Shown in pieces: positions 35,229 through 44,376 of a stretch of 64,000 bases of DNA (position 1 is its first letter; each line of letters starts with the position of its first letter). Below the pieces are notes generated by a model that worked only from the letters and a program-made list of their open reading frames with translations, was not told the DNA's origin and searched no databases. Origin of the DNA: Longitalea luteola (GTDB taxonomy: Bacteria > Bacteroidota > Bacteroidia > Chitinophagales > Chitinophagaceae); the NCBI RefSeq assembly GCF_017356035.1, contig NZ_JAFIQX010000013.1, positions 1 to 64,000 on the forward strand, written 5' to 3'. The position numbers and the translations under genes were made by a program.

Positions 35229-38200
35229 ATGAAACTAACCAAAACGATTCGCTTGCGAAAATTGCTGCTATGGGCTTCCTGTTGCCTGATCATATTGAAC
35301 AGCCAGGCCCAGGAAGGAGGCGGCCTCAAAAAGATCACCGGAAAAATAGTCGCATCCGGCGGCAACACGCCTGTTCAGGATGCCACCATTTTTATTGCGG
35401 CAACAAATTCCAGTGCCACATCCGATCAAAATGGCTTCTTTACCATTGAAGCAAAAGAAGGAGATATATTGATCATTAGCATGATCGGCTATGTGAAGAA
35501 AGAAATCAAGGTAGGTAAAAAGAATACCGTGGAAGTGAAACTGGAACAAAATGTATTGAAGCTCGATGATGTGGTGGTCATCGGTTACGGAAAAACAAAA
35601 CGGAAAGACGTTACCGGCGCCATATCTTCTGTTACCGGGGAGGAGATAAGGAAAGTACAGCCTGTTACCCTCGATCAGGCGCTGCAGGGAAAGGTTCCGG
35701 GCGCTGTGGTACAACAGGTATCAGGGCAACCCGGCGGTGCAGTCTCCATTCAAATCCGCGGATTGTCTTCGTTTGGGAATAATCCACCCCTGTATGTAAT
35801 AGATGGGGTCATTATCGGTGGAACCGGTGTCAGTGGCAGCGGCAGCAATCCGTTGGCCAGCATCAATCCTTCTGAAGTTGAATCGATCGACGTGTTAAAA
35901 GATGCTTCCGCTACAGCGATCTACGGTTCACAGGCCACCAACGGCGTCATTATTATAACTACCAAAAGAGGACAGGCAGGCCCGCCGAAAATAACCTATG
36001 ATGTGTATGCCGGTCAGCAGCAATTGCCCAAAGATTATGCGACCATGAACCTGCGGGAATATGCGCAGTTCATGAACGAGAAATCGGCGGTCATAGGCTA
36101 TGACCTCCGGCCGCAATTTACCAATCCCCAATACCTCGGCGAAGGCACCAACTGGCAGAAGGTTTTGTTCAGGAACGCCCCTATGCAAAATCATAACGTT
36201 ACGGTAGCTGGTGGCGATAACAGAACGCAGTACCTGCTGTCCGGTTCTTATTTTCAGCAGGAGGGTATTGCGCTCGGATCGAATTTCACCCGTGCATCTG
36301 TTCGGTTAAACCTGGATAATAAAACCACCAACTGGCTCAAAACCGGCATCAGCCTCCAGTTGGCCCGCATTGGTGAAAAGGTGAACAGTACCAACTCGAA
36401 CGTTATTCAAACTGCCCTGAGGCAAACGCCCGACGTAAATGTGCAGAACGCCGATGGAAGCTGGGGTGGCAATGATCCGAATATATACGGTGCGTATGCC
36501 CAGAACCCCTATGCCATAGCGCTTATTATAAAGGACCAGAAAAAGCGGAGCCAGATCTTTGGAAATGCCTATGCGGAAATAACATTTACGCGCGATCTAA
36601 CGCTTAGGAACGAAGCATCGGGCAGTTTTGATTTTGGAACGCAGGACCATTTCACGCCCACCTATACCATGGGCAATGTTGTTAATAAAGTGAATTCCTC
36701 TACCTATAACTATGGGCAGAACTACTACACTACGCTCAGGAACTATTTAACCTTTTCCCGATTGTTTGCCACTAAGTATTATATAAACGCCTTGTTGGGG
36801 CATGAAGCACAGTTAAGCACATTCGAAAATGTTTCTGCTACCCGGAAGAACTTCCCTTCGAACAATGTACAGGCGATTAACAGCGGTGATGCCACCACGG
36901 CAACGAATACAGGCGACAAAGGGCAAAACGCCCAGGAGTCGTATTTCGGGCGGCTTAATTTCACTTATAACGACAGGTACCTGCTTACAGGTAATATCCG
37001 CTACGATGGCTCATCGAAATTTGCACCGGGCAACCGCTGGGTAGCTACATGGTCTGGCGCCCTTGCCTGGAAGATCAACAACGAAGATTTCTTCAAACAG
37101 GTAACTGCTGTAAATGAACTGAAGCTGCGGGCAGGGTATGGGCTTACCAATAACCAGAATATTGCCGATAACAGCTACGTGGCTTCGTTGAATACCATTT
37201 CCACCGGTTTGTCAGGTATTGCCCAGCTTGCGGCAAATTTACCTAACCCAATGGTACAATGGGAGAAAACAAAATATGCCAACATTGGTCTTGATGGTGC
37301 ATTCTTTAACTGGAGGATCAGTTTTTCAGTTGACTATTACGACCGCCAAACGGATGGCCTTTTATTAAGCCTGCCCCTGCCATTATATTCCGGCACCGTT
37401 CCTTCTACCGGCTGGACGCCCGGTGCGCTGGCTGCTCCTTACAAGAACATAGCTGCTGTCAGCAACAAGGGGTTTGATCTGCGGATCAGTTCTGTGAATG
37501 TAAGGAACAACCATTTTACCTGGAAAACAGATGTCACCGTATCGCACAACAACAATAAGATACTGGCGCTTAATGCCGAGGGGGCGGCATTGTATGGTTA
37601 TTATGGCACTACGATCGCTGCGAAATCAGTGGTAGGCCGTTCCATAGGTGAATTCTGGGGATATCAGACAGACGGGCTGTTCACCGGCGCTGAAGACTTT
37701 AAAACCCATCCTGCCATTCCGGTAAACCCTGCTACCGGTGTAAAAATACCTATAACGCCTACTACAGGTGGTGTTTGGGTAGGTGATGTAAAATTCCGCG
37801 ACCTGAACGGAGATACGGTCATCGATCAGCGCGACCAAACTTATTTAGGTTCTCCTATTCCAAGGTTTCAGTTAGGGTTTAATAATACGTTCTCGTATAA
37901 GAATTTTGATCTCAATCTTTTCTTTAGCGCCAATATCGGCAATAAAGTGTTGAACACATTACGCATCACGGGCGATAACCCCAATCAGAACTTCGGTTAT
38001 TTTAAATCTGTGCTCGATTATGCGCGGTTGGAAATGGTTGATCCGAACGGGTCGGCAAACGATGTGAATAATGTATATGTAGCGAATCCCTCAACAAAGA
38101 TCGTAAGAATAAGCCAGAGCAGCGGCAATGATAACGAGCGTATATCTGACCGGTACATTGAAGATGGCGCATTCGTGCGGTGTAAAAATATTGCACTGGG

Positions 38201-38411
38201 CTATACATTACCCGGTAAACTTCTTGAAAAAGTGCATTTACATTCTTTAAGGGTATACATAAATGTCACCAATGCTTTCATTATTACCAGGTATAAAGGA
38301 ATGGACCCGGAAATAGGTTCCTGGAACCCGCTGCTCGCCGGTGTAGACAACGGGTTTTATCCACAGCCGCGTGTATTTACAATAGGAGCCAACCTTGCCT
38401 TAACCAAGTAA
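35229..38411 (+). CDS. SusC/RagA family TonB-linked outer membrane protein (xyloglucan-type locus)
   Basis: A 1060-residue importer for the oligosaccharides made by the surface enzymes. I use the ATG at 35229 (MKLTKTIRLRKLLLWASCC), which begins the signal peptide; an in-frame ATG eight codons earlier only lengthens it. Parts: CarboxypepD_reg-like domain, DDVVVIGYGKTKRKDVTGAI, plug with LYVIDGVIIGG and SIDVLKDASATAIYGSQATNG, then the barrel ending FTIGANLALTK. SusD follows 11 bases after the stop. Operator copy C lies upstream. Confidence 0.95.
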   Translation: MKLTKTIRLRKLLLWASCCLIILNSQAQEGGGLKKITGKIVASGGNTPVQDATIFIAATNSSATSDQNGFFTIEAKEGDILIISMIGYVKKEIKVGKKNTVEVKLEQNVLKLDDVVVIGYGKTKRKDVTGAISSVTGEEIRKVQPVTLDQALQGKVPGAVVQQVSGQPGGAVSIQIRGLSSFGNNPPLYVIDGVIIGGTGVSGSGSNPLASINPSEVESIDVLKDASATAIYGSQATNGVIIITTKRGQAGPPKITYDVYAGQQQLPKDYATMNLREYAQFMNEKSAVIGYDLRPQFTNPQYLGEGTNWQKVLFRNAPMQNHNVTVAGGDNRTQYLLSGSYFQQEGIALGSNFTRASVRLNLDNKTTNWLKTGISLQLARIGEKVNSTNSNVIQTALRQTPDVNVQNADGSWGGNDPNIYGAYAQNPYAIALIIKDQKKRSQIFGNAYAEITFTRDLTLRNEASGSFDFGTQDHFTPTYTMGNVVNKVNSSTYNYGQNYYTTLRNYLTFSRLFATKYYINALLGHEAQLSTFENVSATRKNFPSNNVQAINSGDATTATNTGDKGQNAQESYFGRLNFTYNDRYLLTGNIRYDGSSKFAPGNRWVATWSGALAWKINNEDFFKQVTAVNELKLRAGYGLTNNQNIADNSYVASLNTISTGLSGIAQLAANLPNPMVQWEKTKYANIGLDGAFFNWRISFSVDYYDRQTDGLLLSLPLPLYSGTVPSTGWTPGALAAPYKNIAAVSNKGFDLRISSVNVRNNHFTWKTDVTVSHNNNKILALNAEGAALYGYYGTTIAAKSVVGRSIGEFWGYQTDGLFTGAEDFKTHPAIPVNPATGVKIPITPTTGGVWVGDVKFRDLNGDTVIDQRDQTYLGSPIPRFQLGFNNTFSYKNFDLNLFFSANIGNKVLNTLRITGDNPNQNFGYFKSVLDYARLEMVDPNGSANDVNNVYVANPSTKIVRISQSSGNDNERISDRYIEDGAFVRCKNIALGYTLPGKLLEKVHLHSLRVYINVTNAFIITRYKGMDPEIGSWNPLLAGVDNGFYPQPRVFTIGANLALTK

Positions 38412-38422
38412 ATAAGATCAAT

Positions 38423-39994
38423 ATGAAATCAACATATAAACTGTTTATTCCGCTGTTCTTTGTGCTGGCATGTTCTGTGAGTTGCCGCAAAAGCTTTCTC
38501 GACCGCCCGTCTTTATCACAGGTTACATCGGATAATTTTTATAAAACCACTGCAGACCTACGGCTGGCAACAGCTGGTTTGTATGGCGGCCCTATCTGGT
38601 TCGACTGGATTTATTTTCCTTACCTCGGCATGGGCGACATATTAAGCGGTAATCTCCTGCAACCTTACAATGCCGATCTGGTACAGTTTACTACTTTTTC
38701 AATTACAGGCGACAACAGCCAGCTTGCCAATACATGGCGTGGTTTTTTCAAGATCGTGGCGCAATCCAATGTTACCATCAACGCCATCAATGCAAAAGCG
38801 CCTTCCACCATTCCTGCAAAAGATGTGAATGCGGCGCTGGCAGAAGCGAGGTTCATCAGGGCTACCGCCTATTTTCATTTGGTGCAGTTATGGGGTGCCG
38901 TACCGCTGATAGAAGACAACACCAAATTGATAGATTCTCCATTGGTACGACGTAATACGGTGCCTGATGTATATAAGTTTATTGCTTCCGATCTGACCTT
39001 TGCAGCACAGCATCTTCCGGCTTCAGATGCGCCAGGAAGAGTAACTACCTGGTCGGCCCAGGGCATGTTAAGCAAAGTGTATTTAACCTGGGCTGGTCTT
39101 AACCAGAATATGACCCGTAACCAGGCATTGTTAGACAGCGCTAAATTGTATGCGGGCAATGTGTGCAATAAAAGCGGCTTATCACTGTTGCCGAGTTATT
39201 ATAATTTGTTCAGGACCCAGTACAATGATAATCCCGAATCCTTATTTGCATTGCAATGGCCGGCTGGGGTGGGCTATGCATATGGCAATGCGCTACAGGC
39301 GCAATTTGCGCCCAGCGGCGACCTGGTAACCGGCGGTGGCGGCTGGGGCGGTGCTATCGGCCCCACATACGATTTGTATACCCTTTATACTTCGCAGGAT
39401 TCCATACGCCGCAAAGCTTCATTTATGCTCACCGGTGATTTTTATCCTGAACTCAATGCAGCCGCAGGAGGGTATAAAGCTACAGGATGCAATCTTAAAA
39501 AACATATTGTAGGCACCGCCGCCGATAACAATTCTCCTACTATGGATCTATGGTCATCTATCGAGCATAATGCCATATTGCGTTTAGCCGATGTGTATCT
39601 GATATATGCAGAAGCTGTTTTGGGTAACAATACTTCTACAACAGATGCCGAGGCCCTCAAGTTCTTCAATAAAGTAAGAACAAGGGCCGGTATAGATCCT
39701 GCACCGTTGATCACTGCGGATACCCTGTTCAGGGAAAGAAGGATTGAACTCGTTTATGAAAGCCAGTTCTGGTTCGATTTGGTGAGACTTTCATATTATA
39801 ACCCGCAAAAAGCGATCGAGTCTATAAATAACCAGAAACGGCAATTGTTTACCTACAGCAATGGCATTGCTACACCTACGCCATATAATGTAGCCATTAC
39901 TCCTGCCACTGTAAACACATTTACATTGCCCTTGCCCGCTACGGAGCTAACGGCGAATCCCAGATTGGCAGAGCCGCCGGTAGCGTATTATTAA
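38423..39994 (+). CDS. SusD/RagB family glycan-binding lipoprotein (xyloglucan-type locus)
   Basis: A 523-residue surface lipoprotein that forms the lid of the SusC pore. Lipobox VSC (Cys20 or Cys22 region: ACSVSCRKSFLDRPS). SusD blocks are visible: ALAEARFIRATAYFHLVQLWGAVPL, and near the end LFRERRIELVYESQFWFDLVRLS. Length is usual for the family. It is followed by a perfect hairpin and then the SGBP gene, a typical SusC-SusD-SGBP order. Confidence 0.95.
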   Translation: MKSTYKLFIPLFFVLACSVSCRKSFLDRPSLSQVTSDNFYKTTADLRLATAGLYGGPIWFDWIYFPYLGMGDILSGNLLQPYNADLVQFTTFSITGDNSQLANTWRGFFKIVAQSNVTINAINAKAPSTIPAKDVNAALAEARFIRATAYFHLVQLWGAVPLIEDNTKLIDSPLVRRNTVPDVYKFIASDLTFAAQHLPASDAPGRVTTWSAQGMLSKVYLTWAGLNQNMTRNQALLDSAKLYAGNVCNKSGLSLLPSYYNLFRTQYNDNPESLFALQWPAGVGYAYGNALQAQFAPSGDLVTGGGGWGGAIGPTYDLYTLYTSQDSIRRKASFMLTGDFYPELNAAAGGYKATGCNLKKHIVGTAADNNSPTMDLWSSIEHNAILRLADVYLIYAEAVLGNNTSTTDAEALKFFNKVRTRAGIDPAPLITADTLFRERRIELVYESQFWFDLVRLSYYNPQKAIESINNQKRQLFTYSNGIATPTPYNVAITPATVNTFTLPLPATELTANPRLAEPPVAYY

Positions 39995-39999
39995 GCAGG

Positions 40000-40037
40000 G
40001 TGCCACACCTCTTTTTCGTGGAGTACAGGTGTGGCAC
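40000..40037 (+). terminator. hairpin between SusD and SGBP genes
   Basis: An 11-base perfect stem, GTGCCACACCT (40000-40010) and AGGTGTGGCAC (40027-40037), with a 16-base loop and no T run. It more likely tunes mRNA stability between SusD and SGBP than stops transcription. Confidence 0.5.
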
Positions 40038-40074
40038 ACCTAGGTCAGTTTTCCACCAAACAAAAAAGATAATA

Positions 40075-41280
40075 ATGAAAAAGATATTATATAGATCTGT
40101 TCACTGCTGCTTATTGCTGTGCCTGATCATGGCATCGCTGCCCGGGTGCAAAAAAGAAACCTCGAACGCCCCGGTAATAACAGGTGTACGCAATTTTGCA
40201 CTCGCTCCCGGCGACTCCATAGTCAACAGCCTGATACCCGGGCAATGGATCGTATTGCTTGGGCACAATTTAAAAGGAGCCACACAAATATATTTCAATG
40301 GCGTGGTCACATCGTTCAACAGTGCCCTGTTTTCCGATACCAGTGCCGCTGTACAGGTGCCTTCGGTGATCCCTTTTCCTTCCATTGCTGCTGATCAGCT
40401 CAATACTATACGGTATATTACCCCTCACGGATCAACGACGTTTACATTCAATATAGTAGCGCCGCCACCCACAATTGAAAGCGTTTCAAACGAAAATGCC
40501 CAGGCTGGTGATTCCGTTCGGGTATATGGCCTGAATTTCTTTTTCATAAAAAACATCACATTCGCCGGTTCGCCCGTAACCAGTTGGAAAGAAGCCGATG
40601 ACGGTACTTCCTTTGGGTTCGTTGTTCCTTCACTTAGCCAAAGTGCCCCGTTGGTGATCACAACCGAATCAGGCACTGCCGCTACTGTATATAATATGAA
40701 CGATGTCACCACCGGCGCCCTTTGCAATTTTGATGATGTGAATACTTATAGCTGGGGAGCTACGGGTACCAGTAACAGCAATTCGCTTTTTTCCGGTAAC
40801 AGAGGCTACTATGCGATTTTACAAAACGGTAATTTAAATGCGAACGAATGGTCGTGGTGGAATACCGGCCGAAGCATCAACACCAATGGAGTTCAATGGG
40901 TTCCGGCTGATAGTTTGAATGTGCCTATAGGGGATTATGCATTGAAGTTTGAAGTGAACGCACCTGCTCCGTGGAACGGAGGATCGATCTATGTCGTAAA
41001 AGATTATAGTACAGGTTACGTAGGACGTTATGAACCCTGGAAAGATGCAGACGGAAATACATCCAACTATTCAACTGCAGGCTGGCGAACAGTTACCATC
41101 CCATTGTCGATGTTTCTTAAGAATAATGGCACCGGCACCGCAGCCTCTTCATTAACGGAACTATTAGGCAGTTCCGGTTCCGGTAGTGTGAATATTTGGC
41201 TTATCAATAATTCGCCGGCGCCCACAGCCACCGGAACTAGTTTGGCTTTTGACAATATCCGGGTAGTAAAGATCAGGTAA
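40075..41280 (+). CDS. IPT/TIG-domain surface glycan-binding lipoprotein (SGBP-B type)
   Basis: A 401-residue non-catalytic binding protein. I use the ATG at 40075 (MKKILYRSVHCCLLLCLIMA) because the longer frame from 40000 runs back into the hairpin. Lipobox SLPGC. Two IPT/TIG-like Ig domains (about 30-125, 125-210; VYGLNFFFIKNITFAGSPVT) are followed by a C-terminal beta-sandwich rich in Trp (ANEWSWWNTGRSI, AGWRTVTIPLSMF, LAFDNIRVVKIR). This order matches the SGBP-B proteins that bind xyloglucan next to SusC/SusD. The match is recalled, not searched. Confidence 0.85.
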   Translation: MKKILYRSVHCCLLLCLIMASLPGCKKETSNAPVITGVRNFALAPGDSIVNSLIPGQWIVLLGHNLKGATQIYFNGVVTSFNSALFSDTSAAVQVPSVIPFPSIAADQLNTIRYITPHGSTTFTFNIVAPPPTIESVSNENAQAGDSVRVYGLNFFFIKNITFAGSPVTSWKEADDGTSFGFVVPSLSQSAPLVITTESGTAATVYNMNDVTTGALCNFDDVNTYSWGATGTSNSNSLFSGNRGYYAILQNGNLNANEWSWWNTGRSINTNGVQWVPADSLNVPIGDYALKFEVNAPAPWNGGSIYVVKDYSTGYVGRYEPWKDADGNTSNYSTAGWRTVTIPLSMFLKNNGTGTAASSLTELLGSSGSGSVNIWLINNSPAPTATGTSLAFDNIRVVKIR

Positions 41281-41331
41281 TATAAAGACTCAATTTTTAA
41301 AAACTGTGAATGCTGAACTAAAGGAGATCAT

Positions 41332-41360
41332 AAAGCGTCCCTGCAGATAGGGACGCTTTT
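41332..41360 (+). terminator. intrinsic terminator after SGBP
   Basis: An 11-base stem, AAAGCGTCCCT (41332-41342) and AGGGACGCTTT (41349-41359), with a 6-base loop and a short T tail. The GH39 start is only 41 bases further on, so GH39 may be expressed at a lower level by read-through. Confidence 0.75.
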
Positions 41361-41400
41361 AATAATTCAGCGTTTGCAATAGAAGATTCAAAGGTTTTAT

Positions 41401-42996
41401 ATGAAACAGAACAGGATCATTTTATTTGTGCTTACCAGCCTGGCCGCAAGTTGTGCTTTCGCTCAAAACAGACCGGGCAAAAAGGTGGGAATATCCGAAA
41501 GGCGTATCAATATTGATTTCAACCGGCAGAAAGGATTATTGAATACAATGTTCAATGAATGTGTGGGCGCCGGCAGAGCTAATGAAGGATTGCGGGCCGA
41601 CTGGCAGCAGCAACTGGCTTATGTGAAAAAAGAATGTGGGTTCAGGTACATCCGGATGCACGGGCTGTTAACAGACGACATGGCTGTGTATAAAGAAGAT
41701 AAAAATGGCAATCCCGAATACAATTTTATGTATATCGATGTCCTGTTCGATTTCCTGCAAAGTATAGGCATGAAACCGTTTGTAGAACTTGGCTTTATGC
41801 CAGGGGCGCTTGCCAGCGGTAATCAAACCATTTTCTGGTGGCGGGGAAATGTAACACCGCCTAAAGATTATGAAAAATGGGCTGGCCTGGTGCGTGCCCT
41901 TACGCAACATTTTACTGAACGTTATGGCGCCGAAGAAGTAAAGACCTGGTACTTCGAAGTTTGGAACGAACCCAATCTTTCACCCGGATTCTGGGCTGGA
42001 ACGCAGGAAGATTATTTCAAATTATATAAATACACGGCGCAGGCCATTAAAAATGTGAACAGCGAATATCGGGTTGGTGGCCCGGGAACTGCCGGCGCCG
42101 CCTGGGAACCCGAATTGATAGCCTATTGCCATAAGAATAAGGTGCCCCTGGATTTTATAAGTACGCATGCCTACGGCGTGAAACAGGGGTACCTTGATGA
42201 GTTTGGTAACTCAGGTACGGTGCTCGATAAAAATCCCATGAGCGTAAGTGGTGAGGTGCTTCAGTCGCGAAAAGAGATCACTGGTTCGGCAATGCCGCAG
42301 CTGGAATTGCATTACACTGAATGGAGTGCATCTTATACGCCCGCTGATCCTATTCATGACAGCTACCACGAAGCAGCTTATGTGCTGCAAAAGCTGAAAC
42401 AGGTTGGTAACGCAGCTAATTCCATGTCGTATTGGGTGTTCACCGATATTTTTGAAGAAGCCGGACCTCGATTTACCCCTTTTCATGGCGGGTTTGGCAT
42501 GTTGACCATCCAGGGTATTAACAAGCCTGTATTCTATGCTTACCAGTTCCTGAACCGGTTGGGAAATATTGAATTGCTGAATACTGATTCTGCCTCCTGG
42601 GTGTGCAAAGATGCATCGGGAAATATGCAAATGCTGGTTTGGGATTTCACCAACACACATCCGGGTGATTCAGTACATAACCAGGATTATTACATTCGCG
42701 ACCTGCCGGCAACATCTAAAGGAAAATTAAAGATCAATTTCGCAAATGTGCCCGGCGGCATGTATTCGCTTGAAGTGTATAAAGTGGGGTACAGAAGCAA
42801 TGATGTATATTCTTCTTATTTGTCTATGGGAAGGCCCTCACAACTTAACAGGCAACAGGTGGATCAACTAAAGAAACAAAACGATGGATCTCCAATATCC
42901 AGAGAGATTATTTCAGTAAAAAGCGGAATGCCTCTTTTGAAAGAGCTGGAGTTGCGGGAAAACGATGTTTATTTTCTCAATTTAGTTAAACTGTAG
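41401..42996 (+). CDS. GH39 family glycosidase (beta-xylosidase type)
   Basis: A 531-residue periplasmic enzyme with a signal ending CAFAQ. The barrel shows GFRYIRMHGLLTDDM, the acid/base Glu190 in WYFEVWNEPNL, and the nucleophile Glu307 in LHYTEWSAS, both GH39 hallmarks. A short beta-sandwich follows. GH39 holds beta-xylosidases and related enzymes; in this locus it may remove beta-xylose or another pentose, or its substrate may be a co-occurring xylan. It is the last gene of the locus on this strand. Confidence 0.85.
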   Translation: MKQNRIILFVLTSLAASCAFAQNRPGKKVGISERRINIDFNRQKGLLNTMFNECVGAGRANEGLRADWQQQLAYVKKECGFRYIRMHGLLTDDMAVYKEDKNGNPEYNFMYIDVLFDFLQSIGMKPFVELGFMPGALASGNQTIFWWRGNVTPPKDYEKWAGLVRALTQHFTERYGAEEVKTWYFEVWNEPNLSPGFWAGTQEDYFKLYKYTAQAIKNVNSEYRVGGPGTAGAAWEPELIAYCHKNKVPLDFISTHAYGVKQGYLDEFGNSGTVLDKNPMSVSGEVLQSRKEITGSAMPQLELHYTEWSASYTPADPIHDSYHEAAYVLQKLKQVGNAANSMSYWVFTDIFEEAGPRFTPFHGGFGMLTIQGINKPVFYAYQFLNRLGNIELLNTDSASWVCKDASGNMQMLVWDFTNTHPGDSVHNQDYYIRDLPATSKGKLKINFANVPGGMYSLEVYKVGYRSNDVYSSYLSMGRPSQLNRQQVDQLKKQNDGSPISREIISVKSGMPLLKELELRENDVYFLNLVKL

Positions 42997-43114
42997 AATG
43001 CGGCTGATTGCATGACGTCGGGGTATTGTGGCGTCTCGGTCGGCAGCAGTTTAAACAATTAATAAATTGAAAGTAATTGCCGTTGATATGTGCTGCACGC
43101 AGGAAGTAATGTCA

Positions 43115-43134
43115 AAAGCCCCTTTCGGGGCTTT
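43115..43134 (-). terminator. hairpin terminator after the RRM gene
   Basis: Stem AAAGCCCC / GGGGCTTT with a 4-base loop sits 20 bases past the RRM stop. On the minus strand the stem runs into TTTTG. It may serve both strands. Confidence 0.65.
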
Positions 43135-43153
43135 GATCTGCAGTCGAAATGAA

Positions 43154-43468
43154 TTAGTATCTATTCTTATTATAACTATTTCCATTGTTAAAACCGCTTC
43201 TTCCACTGCCACGAGATGATCTTTCTTCTCTTGGTTTGGCAACAGATACACTGATTGTTCTGTTCTCCACTGTTGCCCCATCAAGTTCTGCAATGGCTTT
43301 TTTTGAAGCCGTTTCATCCGCCATTTCAACAAAGCCGAAACCTCTTGATCTCCCGGTTTCTCTATCTGTGATAACTTTGGCAGAAGTAACCTCTCCATAC
43401 GGAGCGAAAAAATCTTTTAAGTCTTCATCTTGTACGTTGAAGCTTAAATTTGAAACATAAATGTTCAT
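43154..43468 (-). CDS. RRM-type RNA-binding protein
   Basis: A 104-residue protein with one RNA-recognition motif (about residues 1-80): RNP2 is IYVSNL and RNP1 is RGFGFVEM. The tail is Arg/Ser/Gly/Asn-rich (PREERSSRGSGRSGFNNGNS). Bacteria use such single-RRM proteins in cold response and RNA handling. It is a stand-alone gene with a long A/T-rich upstream region, as is common for cold-inducible RRM genes; no specific regulatory site was seen. Confidence 0.93.
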   Translation of the reverse strand: MNIYVSNLSFNVQDEDLKDFFAPYGEVTSAKVITDRETGRSRGFGFVEMADETASKKAIAELDGATVENRTISVSVAKPREERSSRGSGRSGFNNGNSYNKNRY

Positions 43469-43609
43469 TTGAAAAAAATTAATTGATAAAAAATTTCGAG
43501 GAAGGCATGCAGTAAGAAACTAACTAAAATGCAGATAAACTAGGCAATGTAATTAATGAATACTAATGCGAGGCTCAAATTAACATACCAAAGGTAAGAT
43601 AAATATTTT

Positions 43610-43662
43610 AGATAAAAAAAAAGAAAAGGCCTGCTCTTGTTCGTGTAACCAGGCAGGCCTTT
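43610..43662 (-). terminator. intrinsic terminator of the 82-residue gene
   Basis: Stem AAAGGCCTGC (43625-43634) with GCAGGCCTTT (43653-43662). On the minus strand it is followed by a long T-rich tract (the A run at 43612-43628 on the plus strand). Confidence 0.75.
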
Positions 43663-43676
43663 GCTTTTTAACCTAA

Positions 43677-43925
43677 TCAGTTGATTAAATCACTTATTGG
43701 AATGGCTTCCAGATAATGGCTTATTGCATTTGTATCGGGCAGTACCCGATACTCTTCGATGGCCTTGTTAGCCAAGTTGCAATAAGCTTCAATGTAATAA
43801 TTGTCAAGTTGAAAGAGAAAAATAGTAACATCCGGGTAGGTTCTTTGAGCCAATGCAACTGCATTATTCATTACAGTGCTTTTTTTATCCTCCTCATTTA
43901 ACAAAATAAATTCAGAAAGCTTCAT
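43677..43925 (-). CDS. conserved small protein, unknown function
   Basis: An 82-residue soluble protein starting MKLSEFILLNEEDKKSTVMN and containing VTIFLFQLDNYYIEAYCNL and NKAIEEYRVLP. It resembles a short protein widespread in Chitinophagaceae-like genomes (recalled), for which no function is known. It has its own terminator. A TATATTTG promoter element lies on the minus strand at 44124-44117, giving a leader of about 190 bases. Confidence 0.7.
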   Translation of the reverse strand: MKLSEFILLNEEDKKSTVMNNAVALAQRTYPDVTIFLFQLDNYYIEAYCNLANKAIEEYRVLPDTNAISHYLEAIPISDLIN

Positions 43926-44116
43926 AATGTTAATTTTAAAAGTTAACTAACAAAGACTTGCTTAAACTTTAACAAAACTGATGAACGAGAATAAATCCGT
44001 AAAACGATAACTATTACTGACAAAAAGCAAAAAAATCGAGATGCAAAAACTGGCAACTAAAAAAAGTAATACGTCAGTGAGAAAAGAGGCTGATTGACGC
44101 AAAAATCGGAACATTG

Positions 44117-44124
44117 CAAATATA
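44117..44124 (-). promoter_or_regulatory. -7 promoter element TATATTTG
   Basis: A perfect match to the Bacteroidota -7 consensus TAnnTTTG, read on the minus strand toward the 82-residue gene. No clear -33 element was identified. Confidence 0.5.
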
Positions 44125-44156
44125 GTAAATTCAATCTTTTACACAATCAATCAGGT

Positions 44157-44164
44157 ATATTTGT
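44157..44164 (+). promoter_or_regulatory. -7 promoter element TATATTTG
   Basis: A perfect TAnnTTTG match facing the HAD hydrolase gene, 213 bases before its start. It is 33 bases from the divergent copy. Confidence 0.5.
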
Positions 44165-44376
44165 GACCGATCTTTTTCAGTCTTACAGAATAACGGTCAT
44201 TTGTTATTCTTTATTTTAACTTGATCAAAATGGTCGGGGCGCCGGACCTGCAATTGAACCCTGAAATGATCTTGCGCAAAGCCAGCCTGCTGCAAATGCC
44301 GTTTGAGATCTGGTTCTTTTTCGACGTTTTTATTTTTCTTTGTACAAGCATCTTGTAGAAGTAAACGGCAGATACT

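Larger units (their letters stand above)
43926..44376. other. intergenic region with divergent promoters
   Basis: No gene is supported in this 451-base stretch. It holds two perfect TAnnTTTG elements facing opposite ways, one for the small gene on the left and one for the HAD gene on the right. The rest is A/T-rich and unremarkable. Confidence 0.6.
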
